A stretch of 64,000 nucleotides of DNA. Origin: Polytrichum commune. Lineage: Eukaryota; Streptophyta; Polytrichopsida; Polytrichales; Polytrichaceae. Positions 10,380-22,122 of this stretch are shown piece by piece. The stretch lies in NCBI GenBank assembly GCA_950295325.1, contig OX485805.1:54708758-54772757 (forward strand). The letters run 5' to 3'. Position 1 is the stretch's first letter. Each line of letters begins with the position of its first letter. Under the pieces are notes generated by a model. That model ran no database searches. It was not told the DNA's origin and saw only the letters and a list, made by a program, of their open reading frames with translations. The translations under genes and the position numbers were made by a program.

Positions 10380-11290
10380 TCTAGGTTGTAAGGGGCATAA
10401 CTTCCGAGCAGAAAAAGACACTTCGTTGAAATTTAGAGGGTTAGTAAACAACTTGTTTATATGAACATGGTCAAAATCTGAGGATGTTTGGAGTACTGGA
10501 GCAGCAGTTATGACATTCTGAACTTTGCCTACATTTTTTAGCTGAAATGGGCATAACTCCTACACAAAGGCTTGGAAATGCATGAAATTTTGAGGGATGT
10601 TTTTTTCTTAGGTTTCCTAGTTGTGGTACAAATTTCAAGTCATTCCAAGTAGATGAGAAGGAGATATATCATTCTGAAGTGTTTTCAAGAGTTGCAGACT
10701 AAAAAGGCCATAACGTTTTGGCAGAAAATGAAAATAGTTTGAAATTTCAGGGGGTCATAAACAATTAGTTTTTGTGATTGCTTCCAAAATTTGAAGCCCT
10801 TTAGAGCCTGTGAGAGGAAGTTATGACATTCTAAACTTTGCCTACATTTTTGAGCTGAAATGGGCATAACTCCTGAACAAAGGCTTGGAAACGCATGAAA
10901 TTTTGAGGGATGTTTTTTTCTTAGGTTTCCTAGTTGTGGTACAAATTTCAAGTCATTCCGAGTAGATGAGAAGGAGATATATCATTCTGAAGTGTTTTCA
11001 AGAGTTGCAGACTAAAAAGGCCATAACGTTTTGGCAGAAAATGAAAATAGTTTGAAATTTCAGGGAATCATAAACAATTAGTTTTTGTGATTGCTCCCAA
11101 AATTTGAAGTTCTTTGGAGCCTGTGAGAGGAAGTTATGACATTCTGAAATCCGGGTAGACTGACACACTAAAATGGTCATAACTGTCGGACAGAAAATGG
11201 GATAAGCTCACAAATTGGTGAGATGTTTTTTTCTTTGTCTCCCTAGTTACAGATAAAATTTCAGGACATTCCGAGAAGTAATGGGAAAGT
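10380..11290. repeat. Higher-order tandem repeat inside the solo LTR (about 156-bp monomers, 313-bp dimers)
   Basis: GACATTCTGAA-type anchors recur at 10512, 10824 and 11138, a 313-bp period. Between them a GGGCATAACT/GGCCATAACG motif recurs near 10393, 10550, 10705, 10860, 11018 and 11172. The basic unit is therefore about 156 bp and alternate units are more alike. This accounts for nearly half the LTR length. Confidence 0.75.
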
Positions 11291-11758
11291 TACACTATTA
11301 GCTAGTAAAGTCTAGGGGAACAAAGGAAGTTTGCTTGGTTCCATTAGGGATAACCATTAGTTCATTAAACCAATATAGTGGTTGAAGCGTGAGGAGAAAA
11401 CTACAATAAGTGGCAAGTATTTATCAATACTTAAACTTGTGTAATTCATGTAATCAATAAGCAAGAACTCATGTAGTAGTGTGGAGTCGACGGCAAGGAC
11501 TCGCTTCACAAGAGGGATATCTTTGAAGGCATGCGTGGCCAAAGCGGCCGGGTGGACTTTAGAGAAGTACAATGATGTGACATTACCCGAGATTAAGGAG
11601 TGTAAGAAGACATAGTATAGACTTGGCTAAGTTGTGTATATTCCAACGATAGATTGGAATCATACATTGTATTACAAAGAGATGAATCTCTACATGTCAT
11701 TATAAACTTCTCCATTCGGGCTAGGACGAAATTGAAGGGTGGAGGCTTTTTGGTGACA

Positions 11759-12692
11759 ATGGCTAACCAATGGAAAGTCATGACCAGAGGAATCGTTTAG
11801 GACGTATGACTTGATGTCGGCGCAATTGTGATCCAGACAACATTTACAATTATAGACATGGTAAGCAGTGAGGATAGTTATTCCTTACTTCTAGGAAGGC
11901 CATGTTTAAAAGAACCATTAGCCCAACATGATTGGCCTCTTAATAAATTAACACTAAGTCAAGAGGAACATAAGGTGAAAATAGACCCCTGGAGAACCTT
12001 GGCACTACCAGTTGCAAAGAGACCTCAAATTAGGAATCCAATGAAGAGGATGCAGTAGTCTATGAAACATGTCCAAAATTATTACCCATGGGAGATTTTG
12101 ATTAGAATAGCTTAAAGAAACTACAAGTACTGAGCTGCAACATGGTAAGGGTTGACACCCCTAAGAAACTGGGAAGACCTAAAGCAATGACATGCAAGCA
12201 AGAGAAACCACAACCTAGAAAAAAAACCAAGAACGAGTAGGAAGCCATGGAGAAGAAACCCGTATACCCCAATCGATTTTACAAAGTAAAAAAAAAAGAT
12301 AACGGTGAATAAGACTCCTACCTCAAAGTAGTTAAGGGGAAGAAAATAGCAAGCTGGACCATTGAAAACGATGACCTAGTCAAAAGCTTGAACGTAGGGA
12401 CCCTGGAAGATCCTAAGTTGATAAATATAGCTAGGGACTTAGCGAATATGAAACAAAAGTTAAAGATCTTTTACTACAATTCAAAGATGTGTTCATATTT
12501 ACGTACAATAATATGAAAGGGATACCTTTGTATGTGTGCAAGCACATAATTGAACTACAACATGAAACAAAGCATGTGAGACAAATGCATTACAAAATGA
12601 ACCTCAATTATGCCGCCAAAGTAAAGGAGGAAATTGACAAACACCTTGAAGTGGGATTTATATACCCCATTGACAAGACATAATGGTTGTCA
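11759..12692 (+). pseudogene. Ty3/Gypsy protease-RT fragment, right of the solo LTR
   Basis: After the target duplication the host element resumes with IQTTFTIIDMVSSEDSYSLL and LGRPCLKEPLAQHDWP (end of the protease domain). A degraded linker follows, then the start of reverse transcriptase: FTYNNMKGIPLYVCKHIIEL, RQMHYKMNLNYAAKVKEEID and VGFIYPIDKT. It breaks off at about 12690 before the catalytic core. In-frame stops occur at several places. It is an old, 3'-truncated copy. Confidence 0.7.
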
Positions 12693-13773
12693 CCAACCTC
12701 ATTATCATGCAACCTCATTATAGATACCCAAATGGTTGCTACTCAGAGTTTGTTGGCCTCAATCCCCTCCAACAATGGTTGGATATCGGGATGTCTGTGT
12801 GGTTATTCAATGCATGTTACTCCCATAAGGTACACGTGTATTATGTTGATAATTATTCTCTTCACCCACCTCACATAGGATGTGAGTTGTGAGCAAGGAA
12901 CCTCCCCACCTTTTGAATGCGTCCTAGTCCAAGTGGGGATTCCTCTTTTCACACATGCCAATCAACTACTTACACATGTGCTTCTCTTCCATTTAATTAA
13001 GAGTAGAGTGGTGTTCATGACACCCTTATATTAAATCATGCAAGCATTTACAAATGCTTGGTCACGTTACAATGTCAATGAATTGCCCCTCCTAACTCCC
13101 TTTGTTCATAGTTCAACAACCTAATTCTACCCATGTAAAAGCGTCCAAGAGCCTACACTGCAATGAACGTAGCCATTGACTCCTTGCTTTGCAAAGGCTT
13201 CTGCCCTACATTGTTGTGGTGCAGACTGCTCTTCCAACTGTTTTGCAATTAGTTGAGTTAGTGATGTGCAGGATCGCAGCTTGGTTGGTCATTGTAGACC
13301 CTTCCCCACTACCAATGCGGTGCCGCCCTTAGCCAAAAGCCCGCAGAATGCTCCCTCACTGAAGTAGTGGCATGATATCCTTCTCCTCAGTCATGTGCCC
13401 GCTTGTACATTCCCTTGCCCAACTTGTTTATTTGGGGTTTGGAGTCCCCGGTCAACCCCAACACTTGGCAATTAATGCCTAATCATTAAATACAGGCAGA
13501 TCCTTGAACTCAAGGTTGGAGTCAACCCTAAACCTAGGTTTAGTTAGAGGATAACTTTAATTGGTAAGTAACCTTAAAACGTCATGAATTAGATACCGAA
13601 GAAATTGAATGGTCCATTTAATTAATATCGTCCATCAAAATATACCCTACAATAATACCATTTGGTCGCATGTGATATTACAAATCCTTCCCCAAGGAGC
13701 CCTCCCCCTTTTGCCGCCCCCATGAGAAGCATTCAACAAGCCATAGAAGGGGGTTCCTTGTACTTTTGAAGGT
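12693..13773. other. No recognisable feature
   Basis: Unique-looking intergenic DNA with short spurious open frames only. I see no domain, RNA gene or repeat structure. Confidence 0.5.
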
Positions 13774-13776
13774 TAA

Positions 13777-15214
13777 GGGCCGGTTTACACTATGGATCAC
13801 GAAGTCGGACTAGGGCGCTGATTGGCTGCTGAACTTGTCTCGGGACCGCCTCAGTTTACACTAAAAAAAAAATGGCAGAGGGACCATGATGGTCGAGGTC
13901 CCCAAAATACAATTTTCAAGGCTTAATAAATGCATTGACATGGTCCAATGGGTTTTGCGGCGAGAGAGGCAAGAGTGGTGGTGTGGTAGGAAAAAACAAG
14001 GGCCCATGGTAGAGAAATGCTATTTTAATACTTTTTTTTAATGAAACTTAAATACATTATATACAACTCTTCCCTCTAGGCAAGGGCTCACAAGGCCCAC
14101 AAGGCCCACAAGGCCCACAATTCAACATTTATGTGATGTAATGAGTCTTGAGAAGCATATTATAGCCTATGAAGCATACCATTTATTTCATGTCCTACCC
14201 CTTAAACTTGCTCCCACATGTTTCATCAAACAATGTGGGACATCTAGAACTCTAGAATTTGAGTGCAGATTTGTTTTTTTGGTCTACCAACAGAAATGTT
14301 TAGAATTTGGGGGCTTATAATACACCGTTGGAAGGTCTTGAAATTACCTTTCCAACGGTATATTACACACCCCTAAACTCTTAAAACTTAAAGGTTTAAA
14401 ATGAAGATCTAGAGTCGTCTAGTGACTGTAGATCAGGGTGGTCAAGAGAACCACAATGAGAAAACAATTGTAGTTCTTTTTTGCATAGTTCTCTACTACA
14501 CTAAATAGGATAAATAGTGTTTGATACAATAAATATGAACACATGCACTAAATATCAATAACCCTATGAAAGTAAGTAACATTAAATGTAACTCAACTAT
14601 GGTAATATGTGGAAGTTACATGTTTTAATTTAGTGTTAGTAAGGATATGAAAAAAAAAATGACAAAAGGAGAATTCCAACATATCTTCTAGCAAATCTTC
14701 TAACACTAATTATCAAAGAATTAAAAATTAGTGTTGAGCAAGGTATGGTGGTAATACCATTAAATTTAAACAAACGCTAAATATCCTATCTAGTGTAGTG
14801 ACAACACAAGACACAAGACACATGTCACATGTACATTACATTGAACATGTAAAAATTAAATCGCTCATTTTTTTGTAAAAATTGTTGTGAGAAGATTTGC
14901 AAGCCACATCTTCGACACATTCAACAAGAAGTGAAGACAAGTGAAGCCCAAGAGAAGACAAGAGAATGGTCAAACTTGAATTTTTTTCAAAACTACCCTT
15001 TTTGGGCATGTATTAAAAAAAATCAGCACGTTCATTTTTCGGTGTATGGTCATTCTTCTTTGTCCACATTTGGTTTACACCTAGTGAGGGGCCCAAGGCT
15101 TTCAAAATTATTTTTTAAAGAAGTCGGACCATGAAAGTTGGACGATGAACTCAAACCATTGAGAAAGGCCCTCTTCCATGGTCCAACTTCATGGTCCACA
15201 TTGTAAACCGGCCC
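13777..15214. mobile_element. PIF/Harbinger-like non-autonomous element, copy A
   Basis: The termini are inverted repeats starting GGGCCGGTTTACA and ending TGTAAACCGGCCC, flanked by the 3-bp duplication TAA (13774-13776 and 15215-15217), as for PIF/Harbinger. There is no transposase inside. A hairpin with a CCGTTGGAAAGGT-type stem lies near 14325-14362. A MITE-like segment is nested at 14473-14806. A second, shorter copy in the opposite orientation lies at 21006-22122. Confidence 0.75.
14473..14806. mobile_element. Nested small MITE
   Basis: It is bounded by CTACACTAAATA...TATCTAGTGTAG inverted ends. Internal sequence (AACACTAATTATCAAA, GGTAATATGTGGA) is shared with the stand-alone copy at 51205-51556. 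Part of it also persists in the element at 21006-22122. Confidence 0.5.
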
Positions 15215-15353
15215 TAAGTTGCCTAAGGTTGAAATAATGCTCAAATGGCTGACCTTCCTAGCAATCGACGATTTTGGGTGCACCCAATTATAGTGAAGGT
15301 ATTTACATGAACTAGATATTTCAACCGACCATGTGGAAACACAAGAATTTCAT

Positions 15354-15377
15354 TATACATACATACATACATACATA
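15354..15377. repeat. (CATA)n microsatellite
   Basis: Short tetranucleotide tract of CATA units 3' of the kinase gene at 15626-18055. Confidence 0.9.
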
Positions 15378-15625
15378 TTCAACACATGAAAATCATGTAT
15401 AAATCCATAGGCTAATATACAACACTACAAATCTTGAGAATACAAATTTTCAATGATAGTTTTGCAAAAAAACAATTTCTAGTCATCTAGAAAAAAAAAT
15501 TCAAAATTTCAAAAACAATAGAGTCATTTATATTGATGTAAACCACAATGAATAAGGGCATACAATATAATCGATGTTTTGGTGTAAAGTCTCAAATGAG
15601 TAGGACAAATCTTACAAATATATCT

Positions 15626-18055
15626 TTAGTATATCTGCAGCTTATAATCGGTTGTAACTTTGATTACATCTCCCGGTCTTACTCCACCAATTGAAGCATG
15701 ATCATGTAGTATAAGGCTTTGATACAATTTCATTATCTTACATATACTAGAAAACGTTGGTCGATCTTGTGGGTTGAAGGACCAACATGCTTTGAGCAAT
15801 GAAGATAGAACTCCAGGGCAAATGGTTGGATCCAATTTAGGCCGCACACCACGGTTTATCTCCCTTTGAATGTGTGTGTATGGAATCCCCTCGAAAGGCA
15901 AATTCCCACTTAAGATCTCATAGCAAGTCATAGAGAAACTCCAAACATCAACGGGCGAAGAATACCCACTTGAAGCATCGCTTAAGATTTCTGGTGCTCT
16001 CCATGGAGTGGATCCAACACAAGGAGTGTTAAATTGAGATGCAAGTTGTTTACATTTTGAGATGCCAAAGTCTGCAACCTTCACATCAAATAAACCACTA
16101 CTCAAAAAGTTTACAAGGATGTTGTTGGATTTCAAATCCCTGTGTAAAATTTCTTTACTATGGAGGTATTCCATAGCTTCAGCAATTTTGGTGATGATAT
16201 CAACTGCGACATGAAGATCAAAAAGACATCCTTCTCTGGATTTATGACAATCAATGACATAACGAAGATTGTTGTTCATGAGCTCCATAACCAACACTCC
16301 TTGGTTTTGCTCCTTGTCAAATGCACAACCAATCAATCTTACAATCCGCGGATGGTGGAGTGTAGCTAGTATTGCTACCTCACGTTCAAATGAATTTTCC
16401 ATGTTGGGACTTTGGTGTAGGTATTTCACAGCCACCATTTTGTTTCGCCATTTACATTGATCTACATGTCCACAACTACCATTGCCCAAGTGTTTTATGT
16501 GCATCAACTTTCGATGATCAATCCATAGTATGTGACTGGACACATGAGATGTCATCATGCTTCTTTTTTGTTCCTTCAAATCTGACAATGCTTGTCGTGC
16601 ATCAATTGATGATCGTGTAGGGAATCTATGTAATCCACCTTTGAAAGCCAATCTATGGTAACCTCCCAATTGAAAAGCTTTATTTGAATCTTCAATAGCT
16701 CCACGTATGTCTTTTAATGCTCGTTTCACATGGCTTCTTTCTTTTAACGTCTGAGCATTATTGGGTTGGACCTCATCAGCTGCATTTAAATCTTCAAGAG
16801 CCCCATGATAATCTTCCAAGGTTCTCTTCACAGATCCTCTTTGACAAAGTATGAATGGGTCCATAGGGTCAACATCCTTGGCCATATTATAGTCATCCAA
16901 GGCACCTTTGAGGTCCTTCAATTCCCTTCTTGTCATTCCCCGCTCTATCAAAGTAAAAGGATCATTAGGTTCAATTTTGTTGGCCATATTCAAGTCTTGC
17001 ACAGCTCCTTCAAAATTCTTTAGTTCTCTTTGCACTGCACCTCGTTGTTTTAGGATGAAAGGATGGTTAGGGTTGATGTAATTGGCCAACTCAAGATCTT
17101 CAAGAGCTCCCTCAAAGTCTTCCAACCCTTTCTTGGTCACTCCTCTTTCACTCAAAATCACATCGTTGTTGGGATCCAATTCATTGGCTTTGTTGAGGTC
17201 TTCAAGAGCACCTTCAAAATCTTGCAATTGCCTTTTGGTTATACCTCGGTGTCTCAGAGTGTAAGCATTGTTAGATTTGATCTCATCTGCCTTATTGAAG
17301 TCAATGAGGGCTTCCTCAAATTTCATCAATGCTTTCTTCACACATCCTCGTTGTGCAAGAACAAAAGCACTCATAGGACGAAGTTCATTGGCATCATCCA
17401 AATCTCGGAGGGCTCCATCCAAATCTTCCAGTTCTTTTTTGACCATGCCTCGTTGTGTAAGACAAAAAGCATTATTGGGCTTCAACTCATTGGCTTTATC
17501 AAGGTCACCCAAAGCATCTTCGAAGCTCTTCAACAATCTTTTGACCATCCCTCGTTGTCTACAAGCGGAGGCATTTTGAGGGTCGAGTTCAAAAGCCTTG
17601 TTGAGGTCTTCTAATGCCCCTGAAAAATTGAGCATTTCCCGTTTCACTACACCTCGAAGAGAAAGAATGGAAGGATCATCACCTTTGAGGCGGTCAGCAC
17701 AATCTAAATCCTCCAAAGCTCCACAGAAATCCTTCAAATTTCTTTTTGCCACTCCACGATCCTTCAACGTTGTAGCACACATAGGCTCAAGAGTATTTGC
17801 TTTGTCAAGGTCAATCAAGGCTCCTTTGTAATCTTGCAAACCAATCTTCACTGCTCCTCTTTCCTTTAATACGAAAGCATTGTTTGGTTCAAATATGTTA
17901 GCATTGTTCAAAACATGCAAGGCTCCTTTGAAATCCTTTGCTTTTCTTTTGGTAGCTCCTTCGTACTTGAGTTTATAACCATTTGAGGTTTCGCTTTTAA
18001 TCTCTCCAACATCAAAATTTGTTGATCCTTCAACAACTGCATTCTTGTGTGCCAT
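15626..18055 (-). CDS. TPR-repeat protein kinase (809 aa)
   Basis: A single uninterrupted frame with ATG at 18055. Residues of about 28-460 form 13 tandem TPR-like 34-residue units with the repeating pattern RGxVKRxLxDFxGALEDLxxA and N-x-P-N-N-A. A kinase domain of about residues 515-780 follows: GNGSCGHV glycine loop at 524, VAVK lysine at 544, HRDLKSNN catalytic loop at 638, DFG at 662 and APE at 687. All catalytic residues are present, so an active Ser/Thr kinase of the plant TKL/Raf-like type is expected, with the TPRs as a protein-binding platform. There is no signal peptide or membrane segment. A paralogue lies at 34903-37263. Two inverted PIF-like elements flank it. A 5' intron cannot be excluded. 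Confidence 0.85.
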   Translation of the reverse strand: MAHKNAVVEGSTNFDVGEIKSETSNGYKLKYEGATKRKAKDFKGALHVLNNANIFEPNNAFVLKERGAVKIGLQDYKGALIDLDKANTLEPMCATTLKDRGVAKRNLKDFCGALEDLDCADRLKGDDPSILSLRGVVKREMLNFSGALEDLNKAFELDPQNASACRQRGMVKRLLKSFEDALGDLDKANELKPNNAFCLTQRGMVKKELEDLDGALRDLDDANELRPMSAFVLAQRGCVKKALMKFEEALIDFNKADEIKSNNAYTLRHRGITKRQLQDFEGALEDLNKANELDPNNDVILSERGVTKKGLEDFEGALEDLELANYINPNHPFILKQRGAVQRELKNFEGAVQDLNMANKIEPNDPFTLIERGMTRRELKDLKGALDDYNMAKDVDPMDPFILCQRGSVKRTLEDYHGALEDLNAADEVQPNNAQTLKERSHVKRALKDIRGAIEDSNKAFQLGGYHRLAFKGGLHRFPTRSSIDARQALSDLKEQKRSMMTSHVSSHILWIDHRKLMHIKHLGNGSCGHVDQCKWRNKMVAVKYLHQSPNMENSFEREVAILATLHHPRIVRLIGCAFDKEQNQGVLVMELMNNNLRYVIDCHKSREGCLFDLHVAVDIITKIAEAMEYLHSKEILHRDLKSNNILVNFLSSGLFDVKVADFGISKCKQLASQFNTPCVGSTPWRAPEILSDASSGYSSPVDVWSFSMTCYEILSGNLPFEGIPYTHIQREINRGVRPKLDPTICPGVLSSLLKACWSFNPQDRPTFSSICKIMKLYQSLILHDHASIGGVRPGDVIKVTTDYKLQIY

Positions 18056-18539
18056 TGTGTCTGCTATGTTGATACAAATAAAACTTGTTTACATCCTCAA
18101 TGTTGAAGATCAATATGAATAAAATGTGTCATGGATTTCCTGACACAAGTTCAAATTGTGATTTAGTGCATTTGCAAAGAATCCTTAACTTTGAAAATAA
18201 ATTGTGTGTACTAACAACCTCCAGACTCCAAGGCACACAATTGGCACAAATTAAAGAGGTAGCTATCATTTATCTTGCACCAAACCATCTTCAGAGAGAT
18301 TCTAGACTTTGGAAAGGCATTTCACTTCATATTGTATAAATAAATAAAAAATTGAGATAATATGGCACTTCAATTGATAAACATATGAAAATAAACCACC
18401 CTCCCTCCCCGGGCAATTGATGCCTTATTGTGGTTCATATCAAGGAGTGTACTTTCTACATGTTGTATTTCTTGATTTTACTATTGTAGCCAAAGTGACA
18501 TAGGCATAGGGATGAACCTATTGGGTGCAAGCATAGTAT
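18056..18539. other. Upstream region of the TPR-kinase gene, no clear motif
   Basis: AT-rich sequence on the 5' side of the kinase gene. I see no convincing TATA box or repeat. Confidence 0.4.
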
Positions 18540-19100
18540 AGTGGACACCTGCAAGAATTTAAGTGAAAGTGACTCAAACTATATACTAATTTTCACTTTA
18601 ATTTTTTTTAATATATTGATTTACATAGCCAAGAGATTAATGTTGACAAAAGACATTAACAAAAAAGTATACAGATTTTTAAAGATGGTGCAAGTGGTGT
18701 GCAAGTAGGTAATATTAAACAAATAATTGACTAAAAATTGTTAGAAATATGATAAAATTACATTGAATTGATGATATTCTAATTTTTTTAAACGATGTCC
18801 TCAAGTTTATATGAAATTTAAGGAATATGAAAAAACTTCCAAGTTCAAAATATTTAAGATCATGAATTCACATTCAAAACCAAATTAGCCATTTGCTTTT
18901 GAGCATTACTTTTTATGATAAGTTTCGAAGATCTCATCTTGATACTCAATATTTGAGTACCTTACACAACAAAGAAGAAGAACAATTTCTTTTTGCAATT
19001 TAAACATTGTCTACTCTTTTTAGACGTTTGACAAAAATACTCTATGGTTTTAATATACTGAAGCATCTTTTTGGTTCCACTTTACCATGCTTGCACCTAA
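18540..19100. repeat. Dispersed repeat, copy 1 of 2
   Basis: About 560 bp share order and sequence with 39300-39890 in the same orientation. Both contain AAGTGAAAGTGA(C/T)TCAAACTATA, GATGGTGCAAGTGGTGTGCA near the middle and TTTACCATGCTTGCAC at the end. No coding potential or inverted ends were seen, so the class is unknown. Confidence 0.6.
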
Positions 19101-21005
19101 TTCCACAAAATTGCTTGCATAGATTGTGACATTCATTTTTAATTATACCTAAAAGAATAAATTTGGAAAAAAAATCATCCATTAAATCTTTTGGGAAAAT
19201 TTGGAAATTTTCATATCCCATATTTTGACAAAAGAATTCCGTTTTTGGGATTCGAGGTTGATATTTTGCAAACAAATATTGATACGGAATTGTGTAGGAA
19301 TTTCATAAAACCATCATCGATAAGAATCAATCATCCATTGAATCTGAATTTTTCACAACAAAGCCCAAATTTTAAGTTCATCAACCTTTTAACATAAGCT
19401 GTGAATTTTGAAACTATCCAAAAGTCCCACTTGTTTGGTTGTTCATCTGTTGCATAAAATGAGCACTTATGTATTTGGAATTCACAGAAAACAAAGCCCA
19501 CTCACTCAAATTATGAAACAGAATCAATAACTCAGTATATCATCATCCCTACTTGCTCAGTACATGAATCGGTGTCTAGATATTCAAGTATATTCTGTAG
19601 AAATTTCATACTACCCCCATGTCTTACTGACCAATGCGTACCTTGATTCTTGAAGAGCCACTGCCTAGTCCAACAAGCTCAATATTTTGTCCATAGCCTT
19701 GCCCACTTGGTCTCAGACGCTAAAAGTGTTCTTGACATGCGTACATACCGTACAAATTCCAATTTTGAGGAAGAATCTTGGCATACTTCATGAGCATACT
19801 CTTCACTGCATGAGGCAATCACAGTTGTTAAGCGCACTGTGGCAAGTGTTGAGAAGCATCATGAGAGATGTTAAAATAACGATCAGAACATATACTAGAT
19901 AATATCAAGTTGCTGCTATTTCTGAGTGTGCAAATGAAATTCAACCAACAAGCATGCTGCCTTGAGGATTAGCTTAAAGCTCGAGGTAAGCTTAGTGTCA
20001 TGACTTTGGCAACTTCCTCTGACATCTAGAGTAAAGAATAAAGTACCACAAGCATGGTGAGTTATCAAGCAACTTGCTGAGACAACAAACCACAAGCAAG
20101 TTAGTGCAGCAGGCTGTAACTGGTGTATTTAAGAGGAGAGTGCAAGTAAGTGACCTCAGGGCAGGCAAACTGCGAGCTGCCTCGACATAAGATTTTATAG
20201 TTCAGTCACGACAGGGTATATGTAAAGAGAAGCACACAAGCATACTAACAGCAAATCATTGATGTATGTCTAGTACTAGTGTAACCTACTGGGTATATAT
20301 ATTCGAGGAGAAAGAAGTCAAAGCGTGGTAGACTCACTAGGTACTACTCTATTGGCCTTCGTCACCTTCCACAGATGAAGATGGAAGCTCCAACTCTAAA
20401 CAGGAGCTTTGTTACAGACAACCAGATAACTTAACTTACAGGAAACCTCTATGAATTGGCGGGAGGTCCCACTGATGTCCCCAAAATTGATGGCTGTTAT
20501 GAATTTATGCCATAATGCGGGAACTCCAATATGTGCTGGTTTTGCTTTACACTGTTATCAGAATTTTTAATACTGTTATCAAACTATTTATCATACTGTA
20601 CCGGATGTGCTGGTTTAGGTTTATATGAACCCCTCATTTGTTATAAAATTGAATATTCTGTGATTCCTTATTATAGGGGGTTAGAGTATCAAGTTCCAAT
20701 ATTAGGTAGTTTGATAAGTCCGGGGGAGTGAGGAGCCTGGTTGGCTTTCTGTTCCTGATGCAGAGAATCCTCAAGCGGTGAATAGAATCCTCGAGTTGTT
20801 GGGGTCTGCCAATGGAATCTAACTGTAAGGATTTTATGGTAGAGATTATCTGGGTCCAGACTCCAAAGCTCCAACTTACCTTCCGTATAGAGAACGGAAT
20901 TTATTGTTTGAGGCAACAGAAACAGTACAAAAACTAAACCAGACGTTTTGAAACTTGGGGCCACACTACATGTGCAAATCAAGGTTCGGGAGATTTTTGA
21001 GCTGA
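19101..21005. other. No recognisable feature
   Basis: AT-rich intergenic DNA. Open frames are short and show no domain. Confidence 0.5.
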
Positions 21006-22122
21006 GGGCCGGTTTACACTATGGACCATGAAGTCGGACCATGGAAGATGGCCTTTGTCAATGGTCCGAGTTCATGGTTTGACTTTCATGGTCCGACTTC
21101 ATAAAAAATTAGTTTTAAGAGACTTGGGCCCCTCACTAGGTGTAAACCGAATGTAGACCAAGAAGAATGACCATACACCAAAATGTAAAGGTGCTGATTT
21201 TTCTAATACATGCCCAAAAAGGGCAATTTTGAAAAAAAATCAGTTTGACCATTCTCTTGTCTTTTCTTGGGCTTCACTTGTCTTCACTTCTTGTTAAATG
21301 TGTCAAAGATGTGGCTTGCAAATCTTCTCACAACAATTTTTACCAAAAAATGAGCGATTTAATTTGTTCATGTTCATTGTACCTTGTGTTGCCACTACAC
21401 TAAATAAGATATTTAGTGTTTGATTATATTTAATGTTTTTACCACCATAGCTTGCTCAACACTAAATTTCAATTCTTTGATGATTAGTGTTAGAAGATTT
21501 CCCATTGCAGTTCTTTTGACCACCTTGATCTACAATCACTAAATGACTACAGATGTTTCTTTTTCTTTTTCTTTTTCTTTCCAACTATAATTTTACATTT
21601 TCTTGGGGCGTGTAATATACCGTTGGAAAGGTATTTTCAAGACCTTTCCAACACTATATTACAAGCCCACAAATTCCAAACATTTCTGTAGGTAGAGCCA
21701 AAAAACAAATCTGCACTCAAATTCTTGAGTTTTAGATGTCCCACATTGTTTGGTGAAACACGTGGGGGCCAGTTTAAGGGATAGGGCAAGGTAGTAATGG
21801 CATGTCTCATGGGCTATGATATGACTAAGGCACATAGAGGGTAGATTCATTAAAATTTACTAAAATGGCATTTCTTTGCCATGGGCCCTTGCCTTTTCAA
21901 ACCGGACCACCTCTCTTGCCTCTGTCACCGCAAAACCCATTGGACCATGTCAGTGCATTTATTAGGCCTTAAAATTTATATTTTGGGGACCTCGACCTTT
22001 AAGGTCCCTCTGACATTTTTTTCTTAGTGTAAACCGAAGCTGTCCCGGGACAACTGCAGCAGCCAATCAGCTGCCTCGCAGAGCCATGGTCCAACTTCAT
22101 GGTCCATAGTATAAACCGGCCC
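21006..22122. mobile_element. PIF/Harbinger-like non-autonomous element, copy B (inverted)
   Basis: It starts GGGCCGGTTTACACTATGG and ends ATAAACCGGCCC. Its right end (GGGGACCTCGACC... TTAGTGTAAACC) corresponds to the left end of copy A, so it is inverted relative to it. It lacks about 210 bp of the nested MITE. The flanking trinucleotides (TGA, TCA) do not match, so the target duplication has decayed or the ends recombined. A hairpin with a CCGTTGGAAAGGT stem lies at about 21607-21657. Confidence 0.65.

Larger units (their letters stand above)
9772..11758 (+). mobile_element. Solo LTR, 1,987 bp, with 5-bp target duplication
   Basis: It begins TGTGAGCCC and ends GGTGACA (TG...CA), and is flanked by ATGGC at 9767-9771 and 11759-11763. 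Removing it joins the protease reading ATAAAGATGGC to TAACCA, restoring the expected Gypsy IKMA-N-Q segment, which confirms both ends. No internal coding region is present, so it arose by LTR-LTR recombination. A TATATAA box lies at 10116-10122. The first 110 bp resemble the LTR start at 61414, including a shared ATAAAAAGAGTGAAG. Confidence 0.9.

Noticed and set aside
11357..11781. Short minus-strand frames in the solo LTR
   Set aside because: Inside a non-coding LTR with exact ends and target duplication; no domain.
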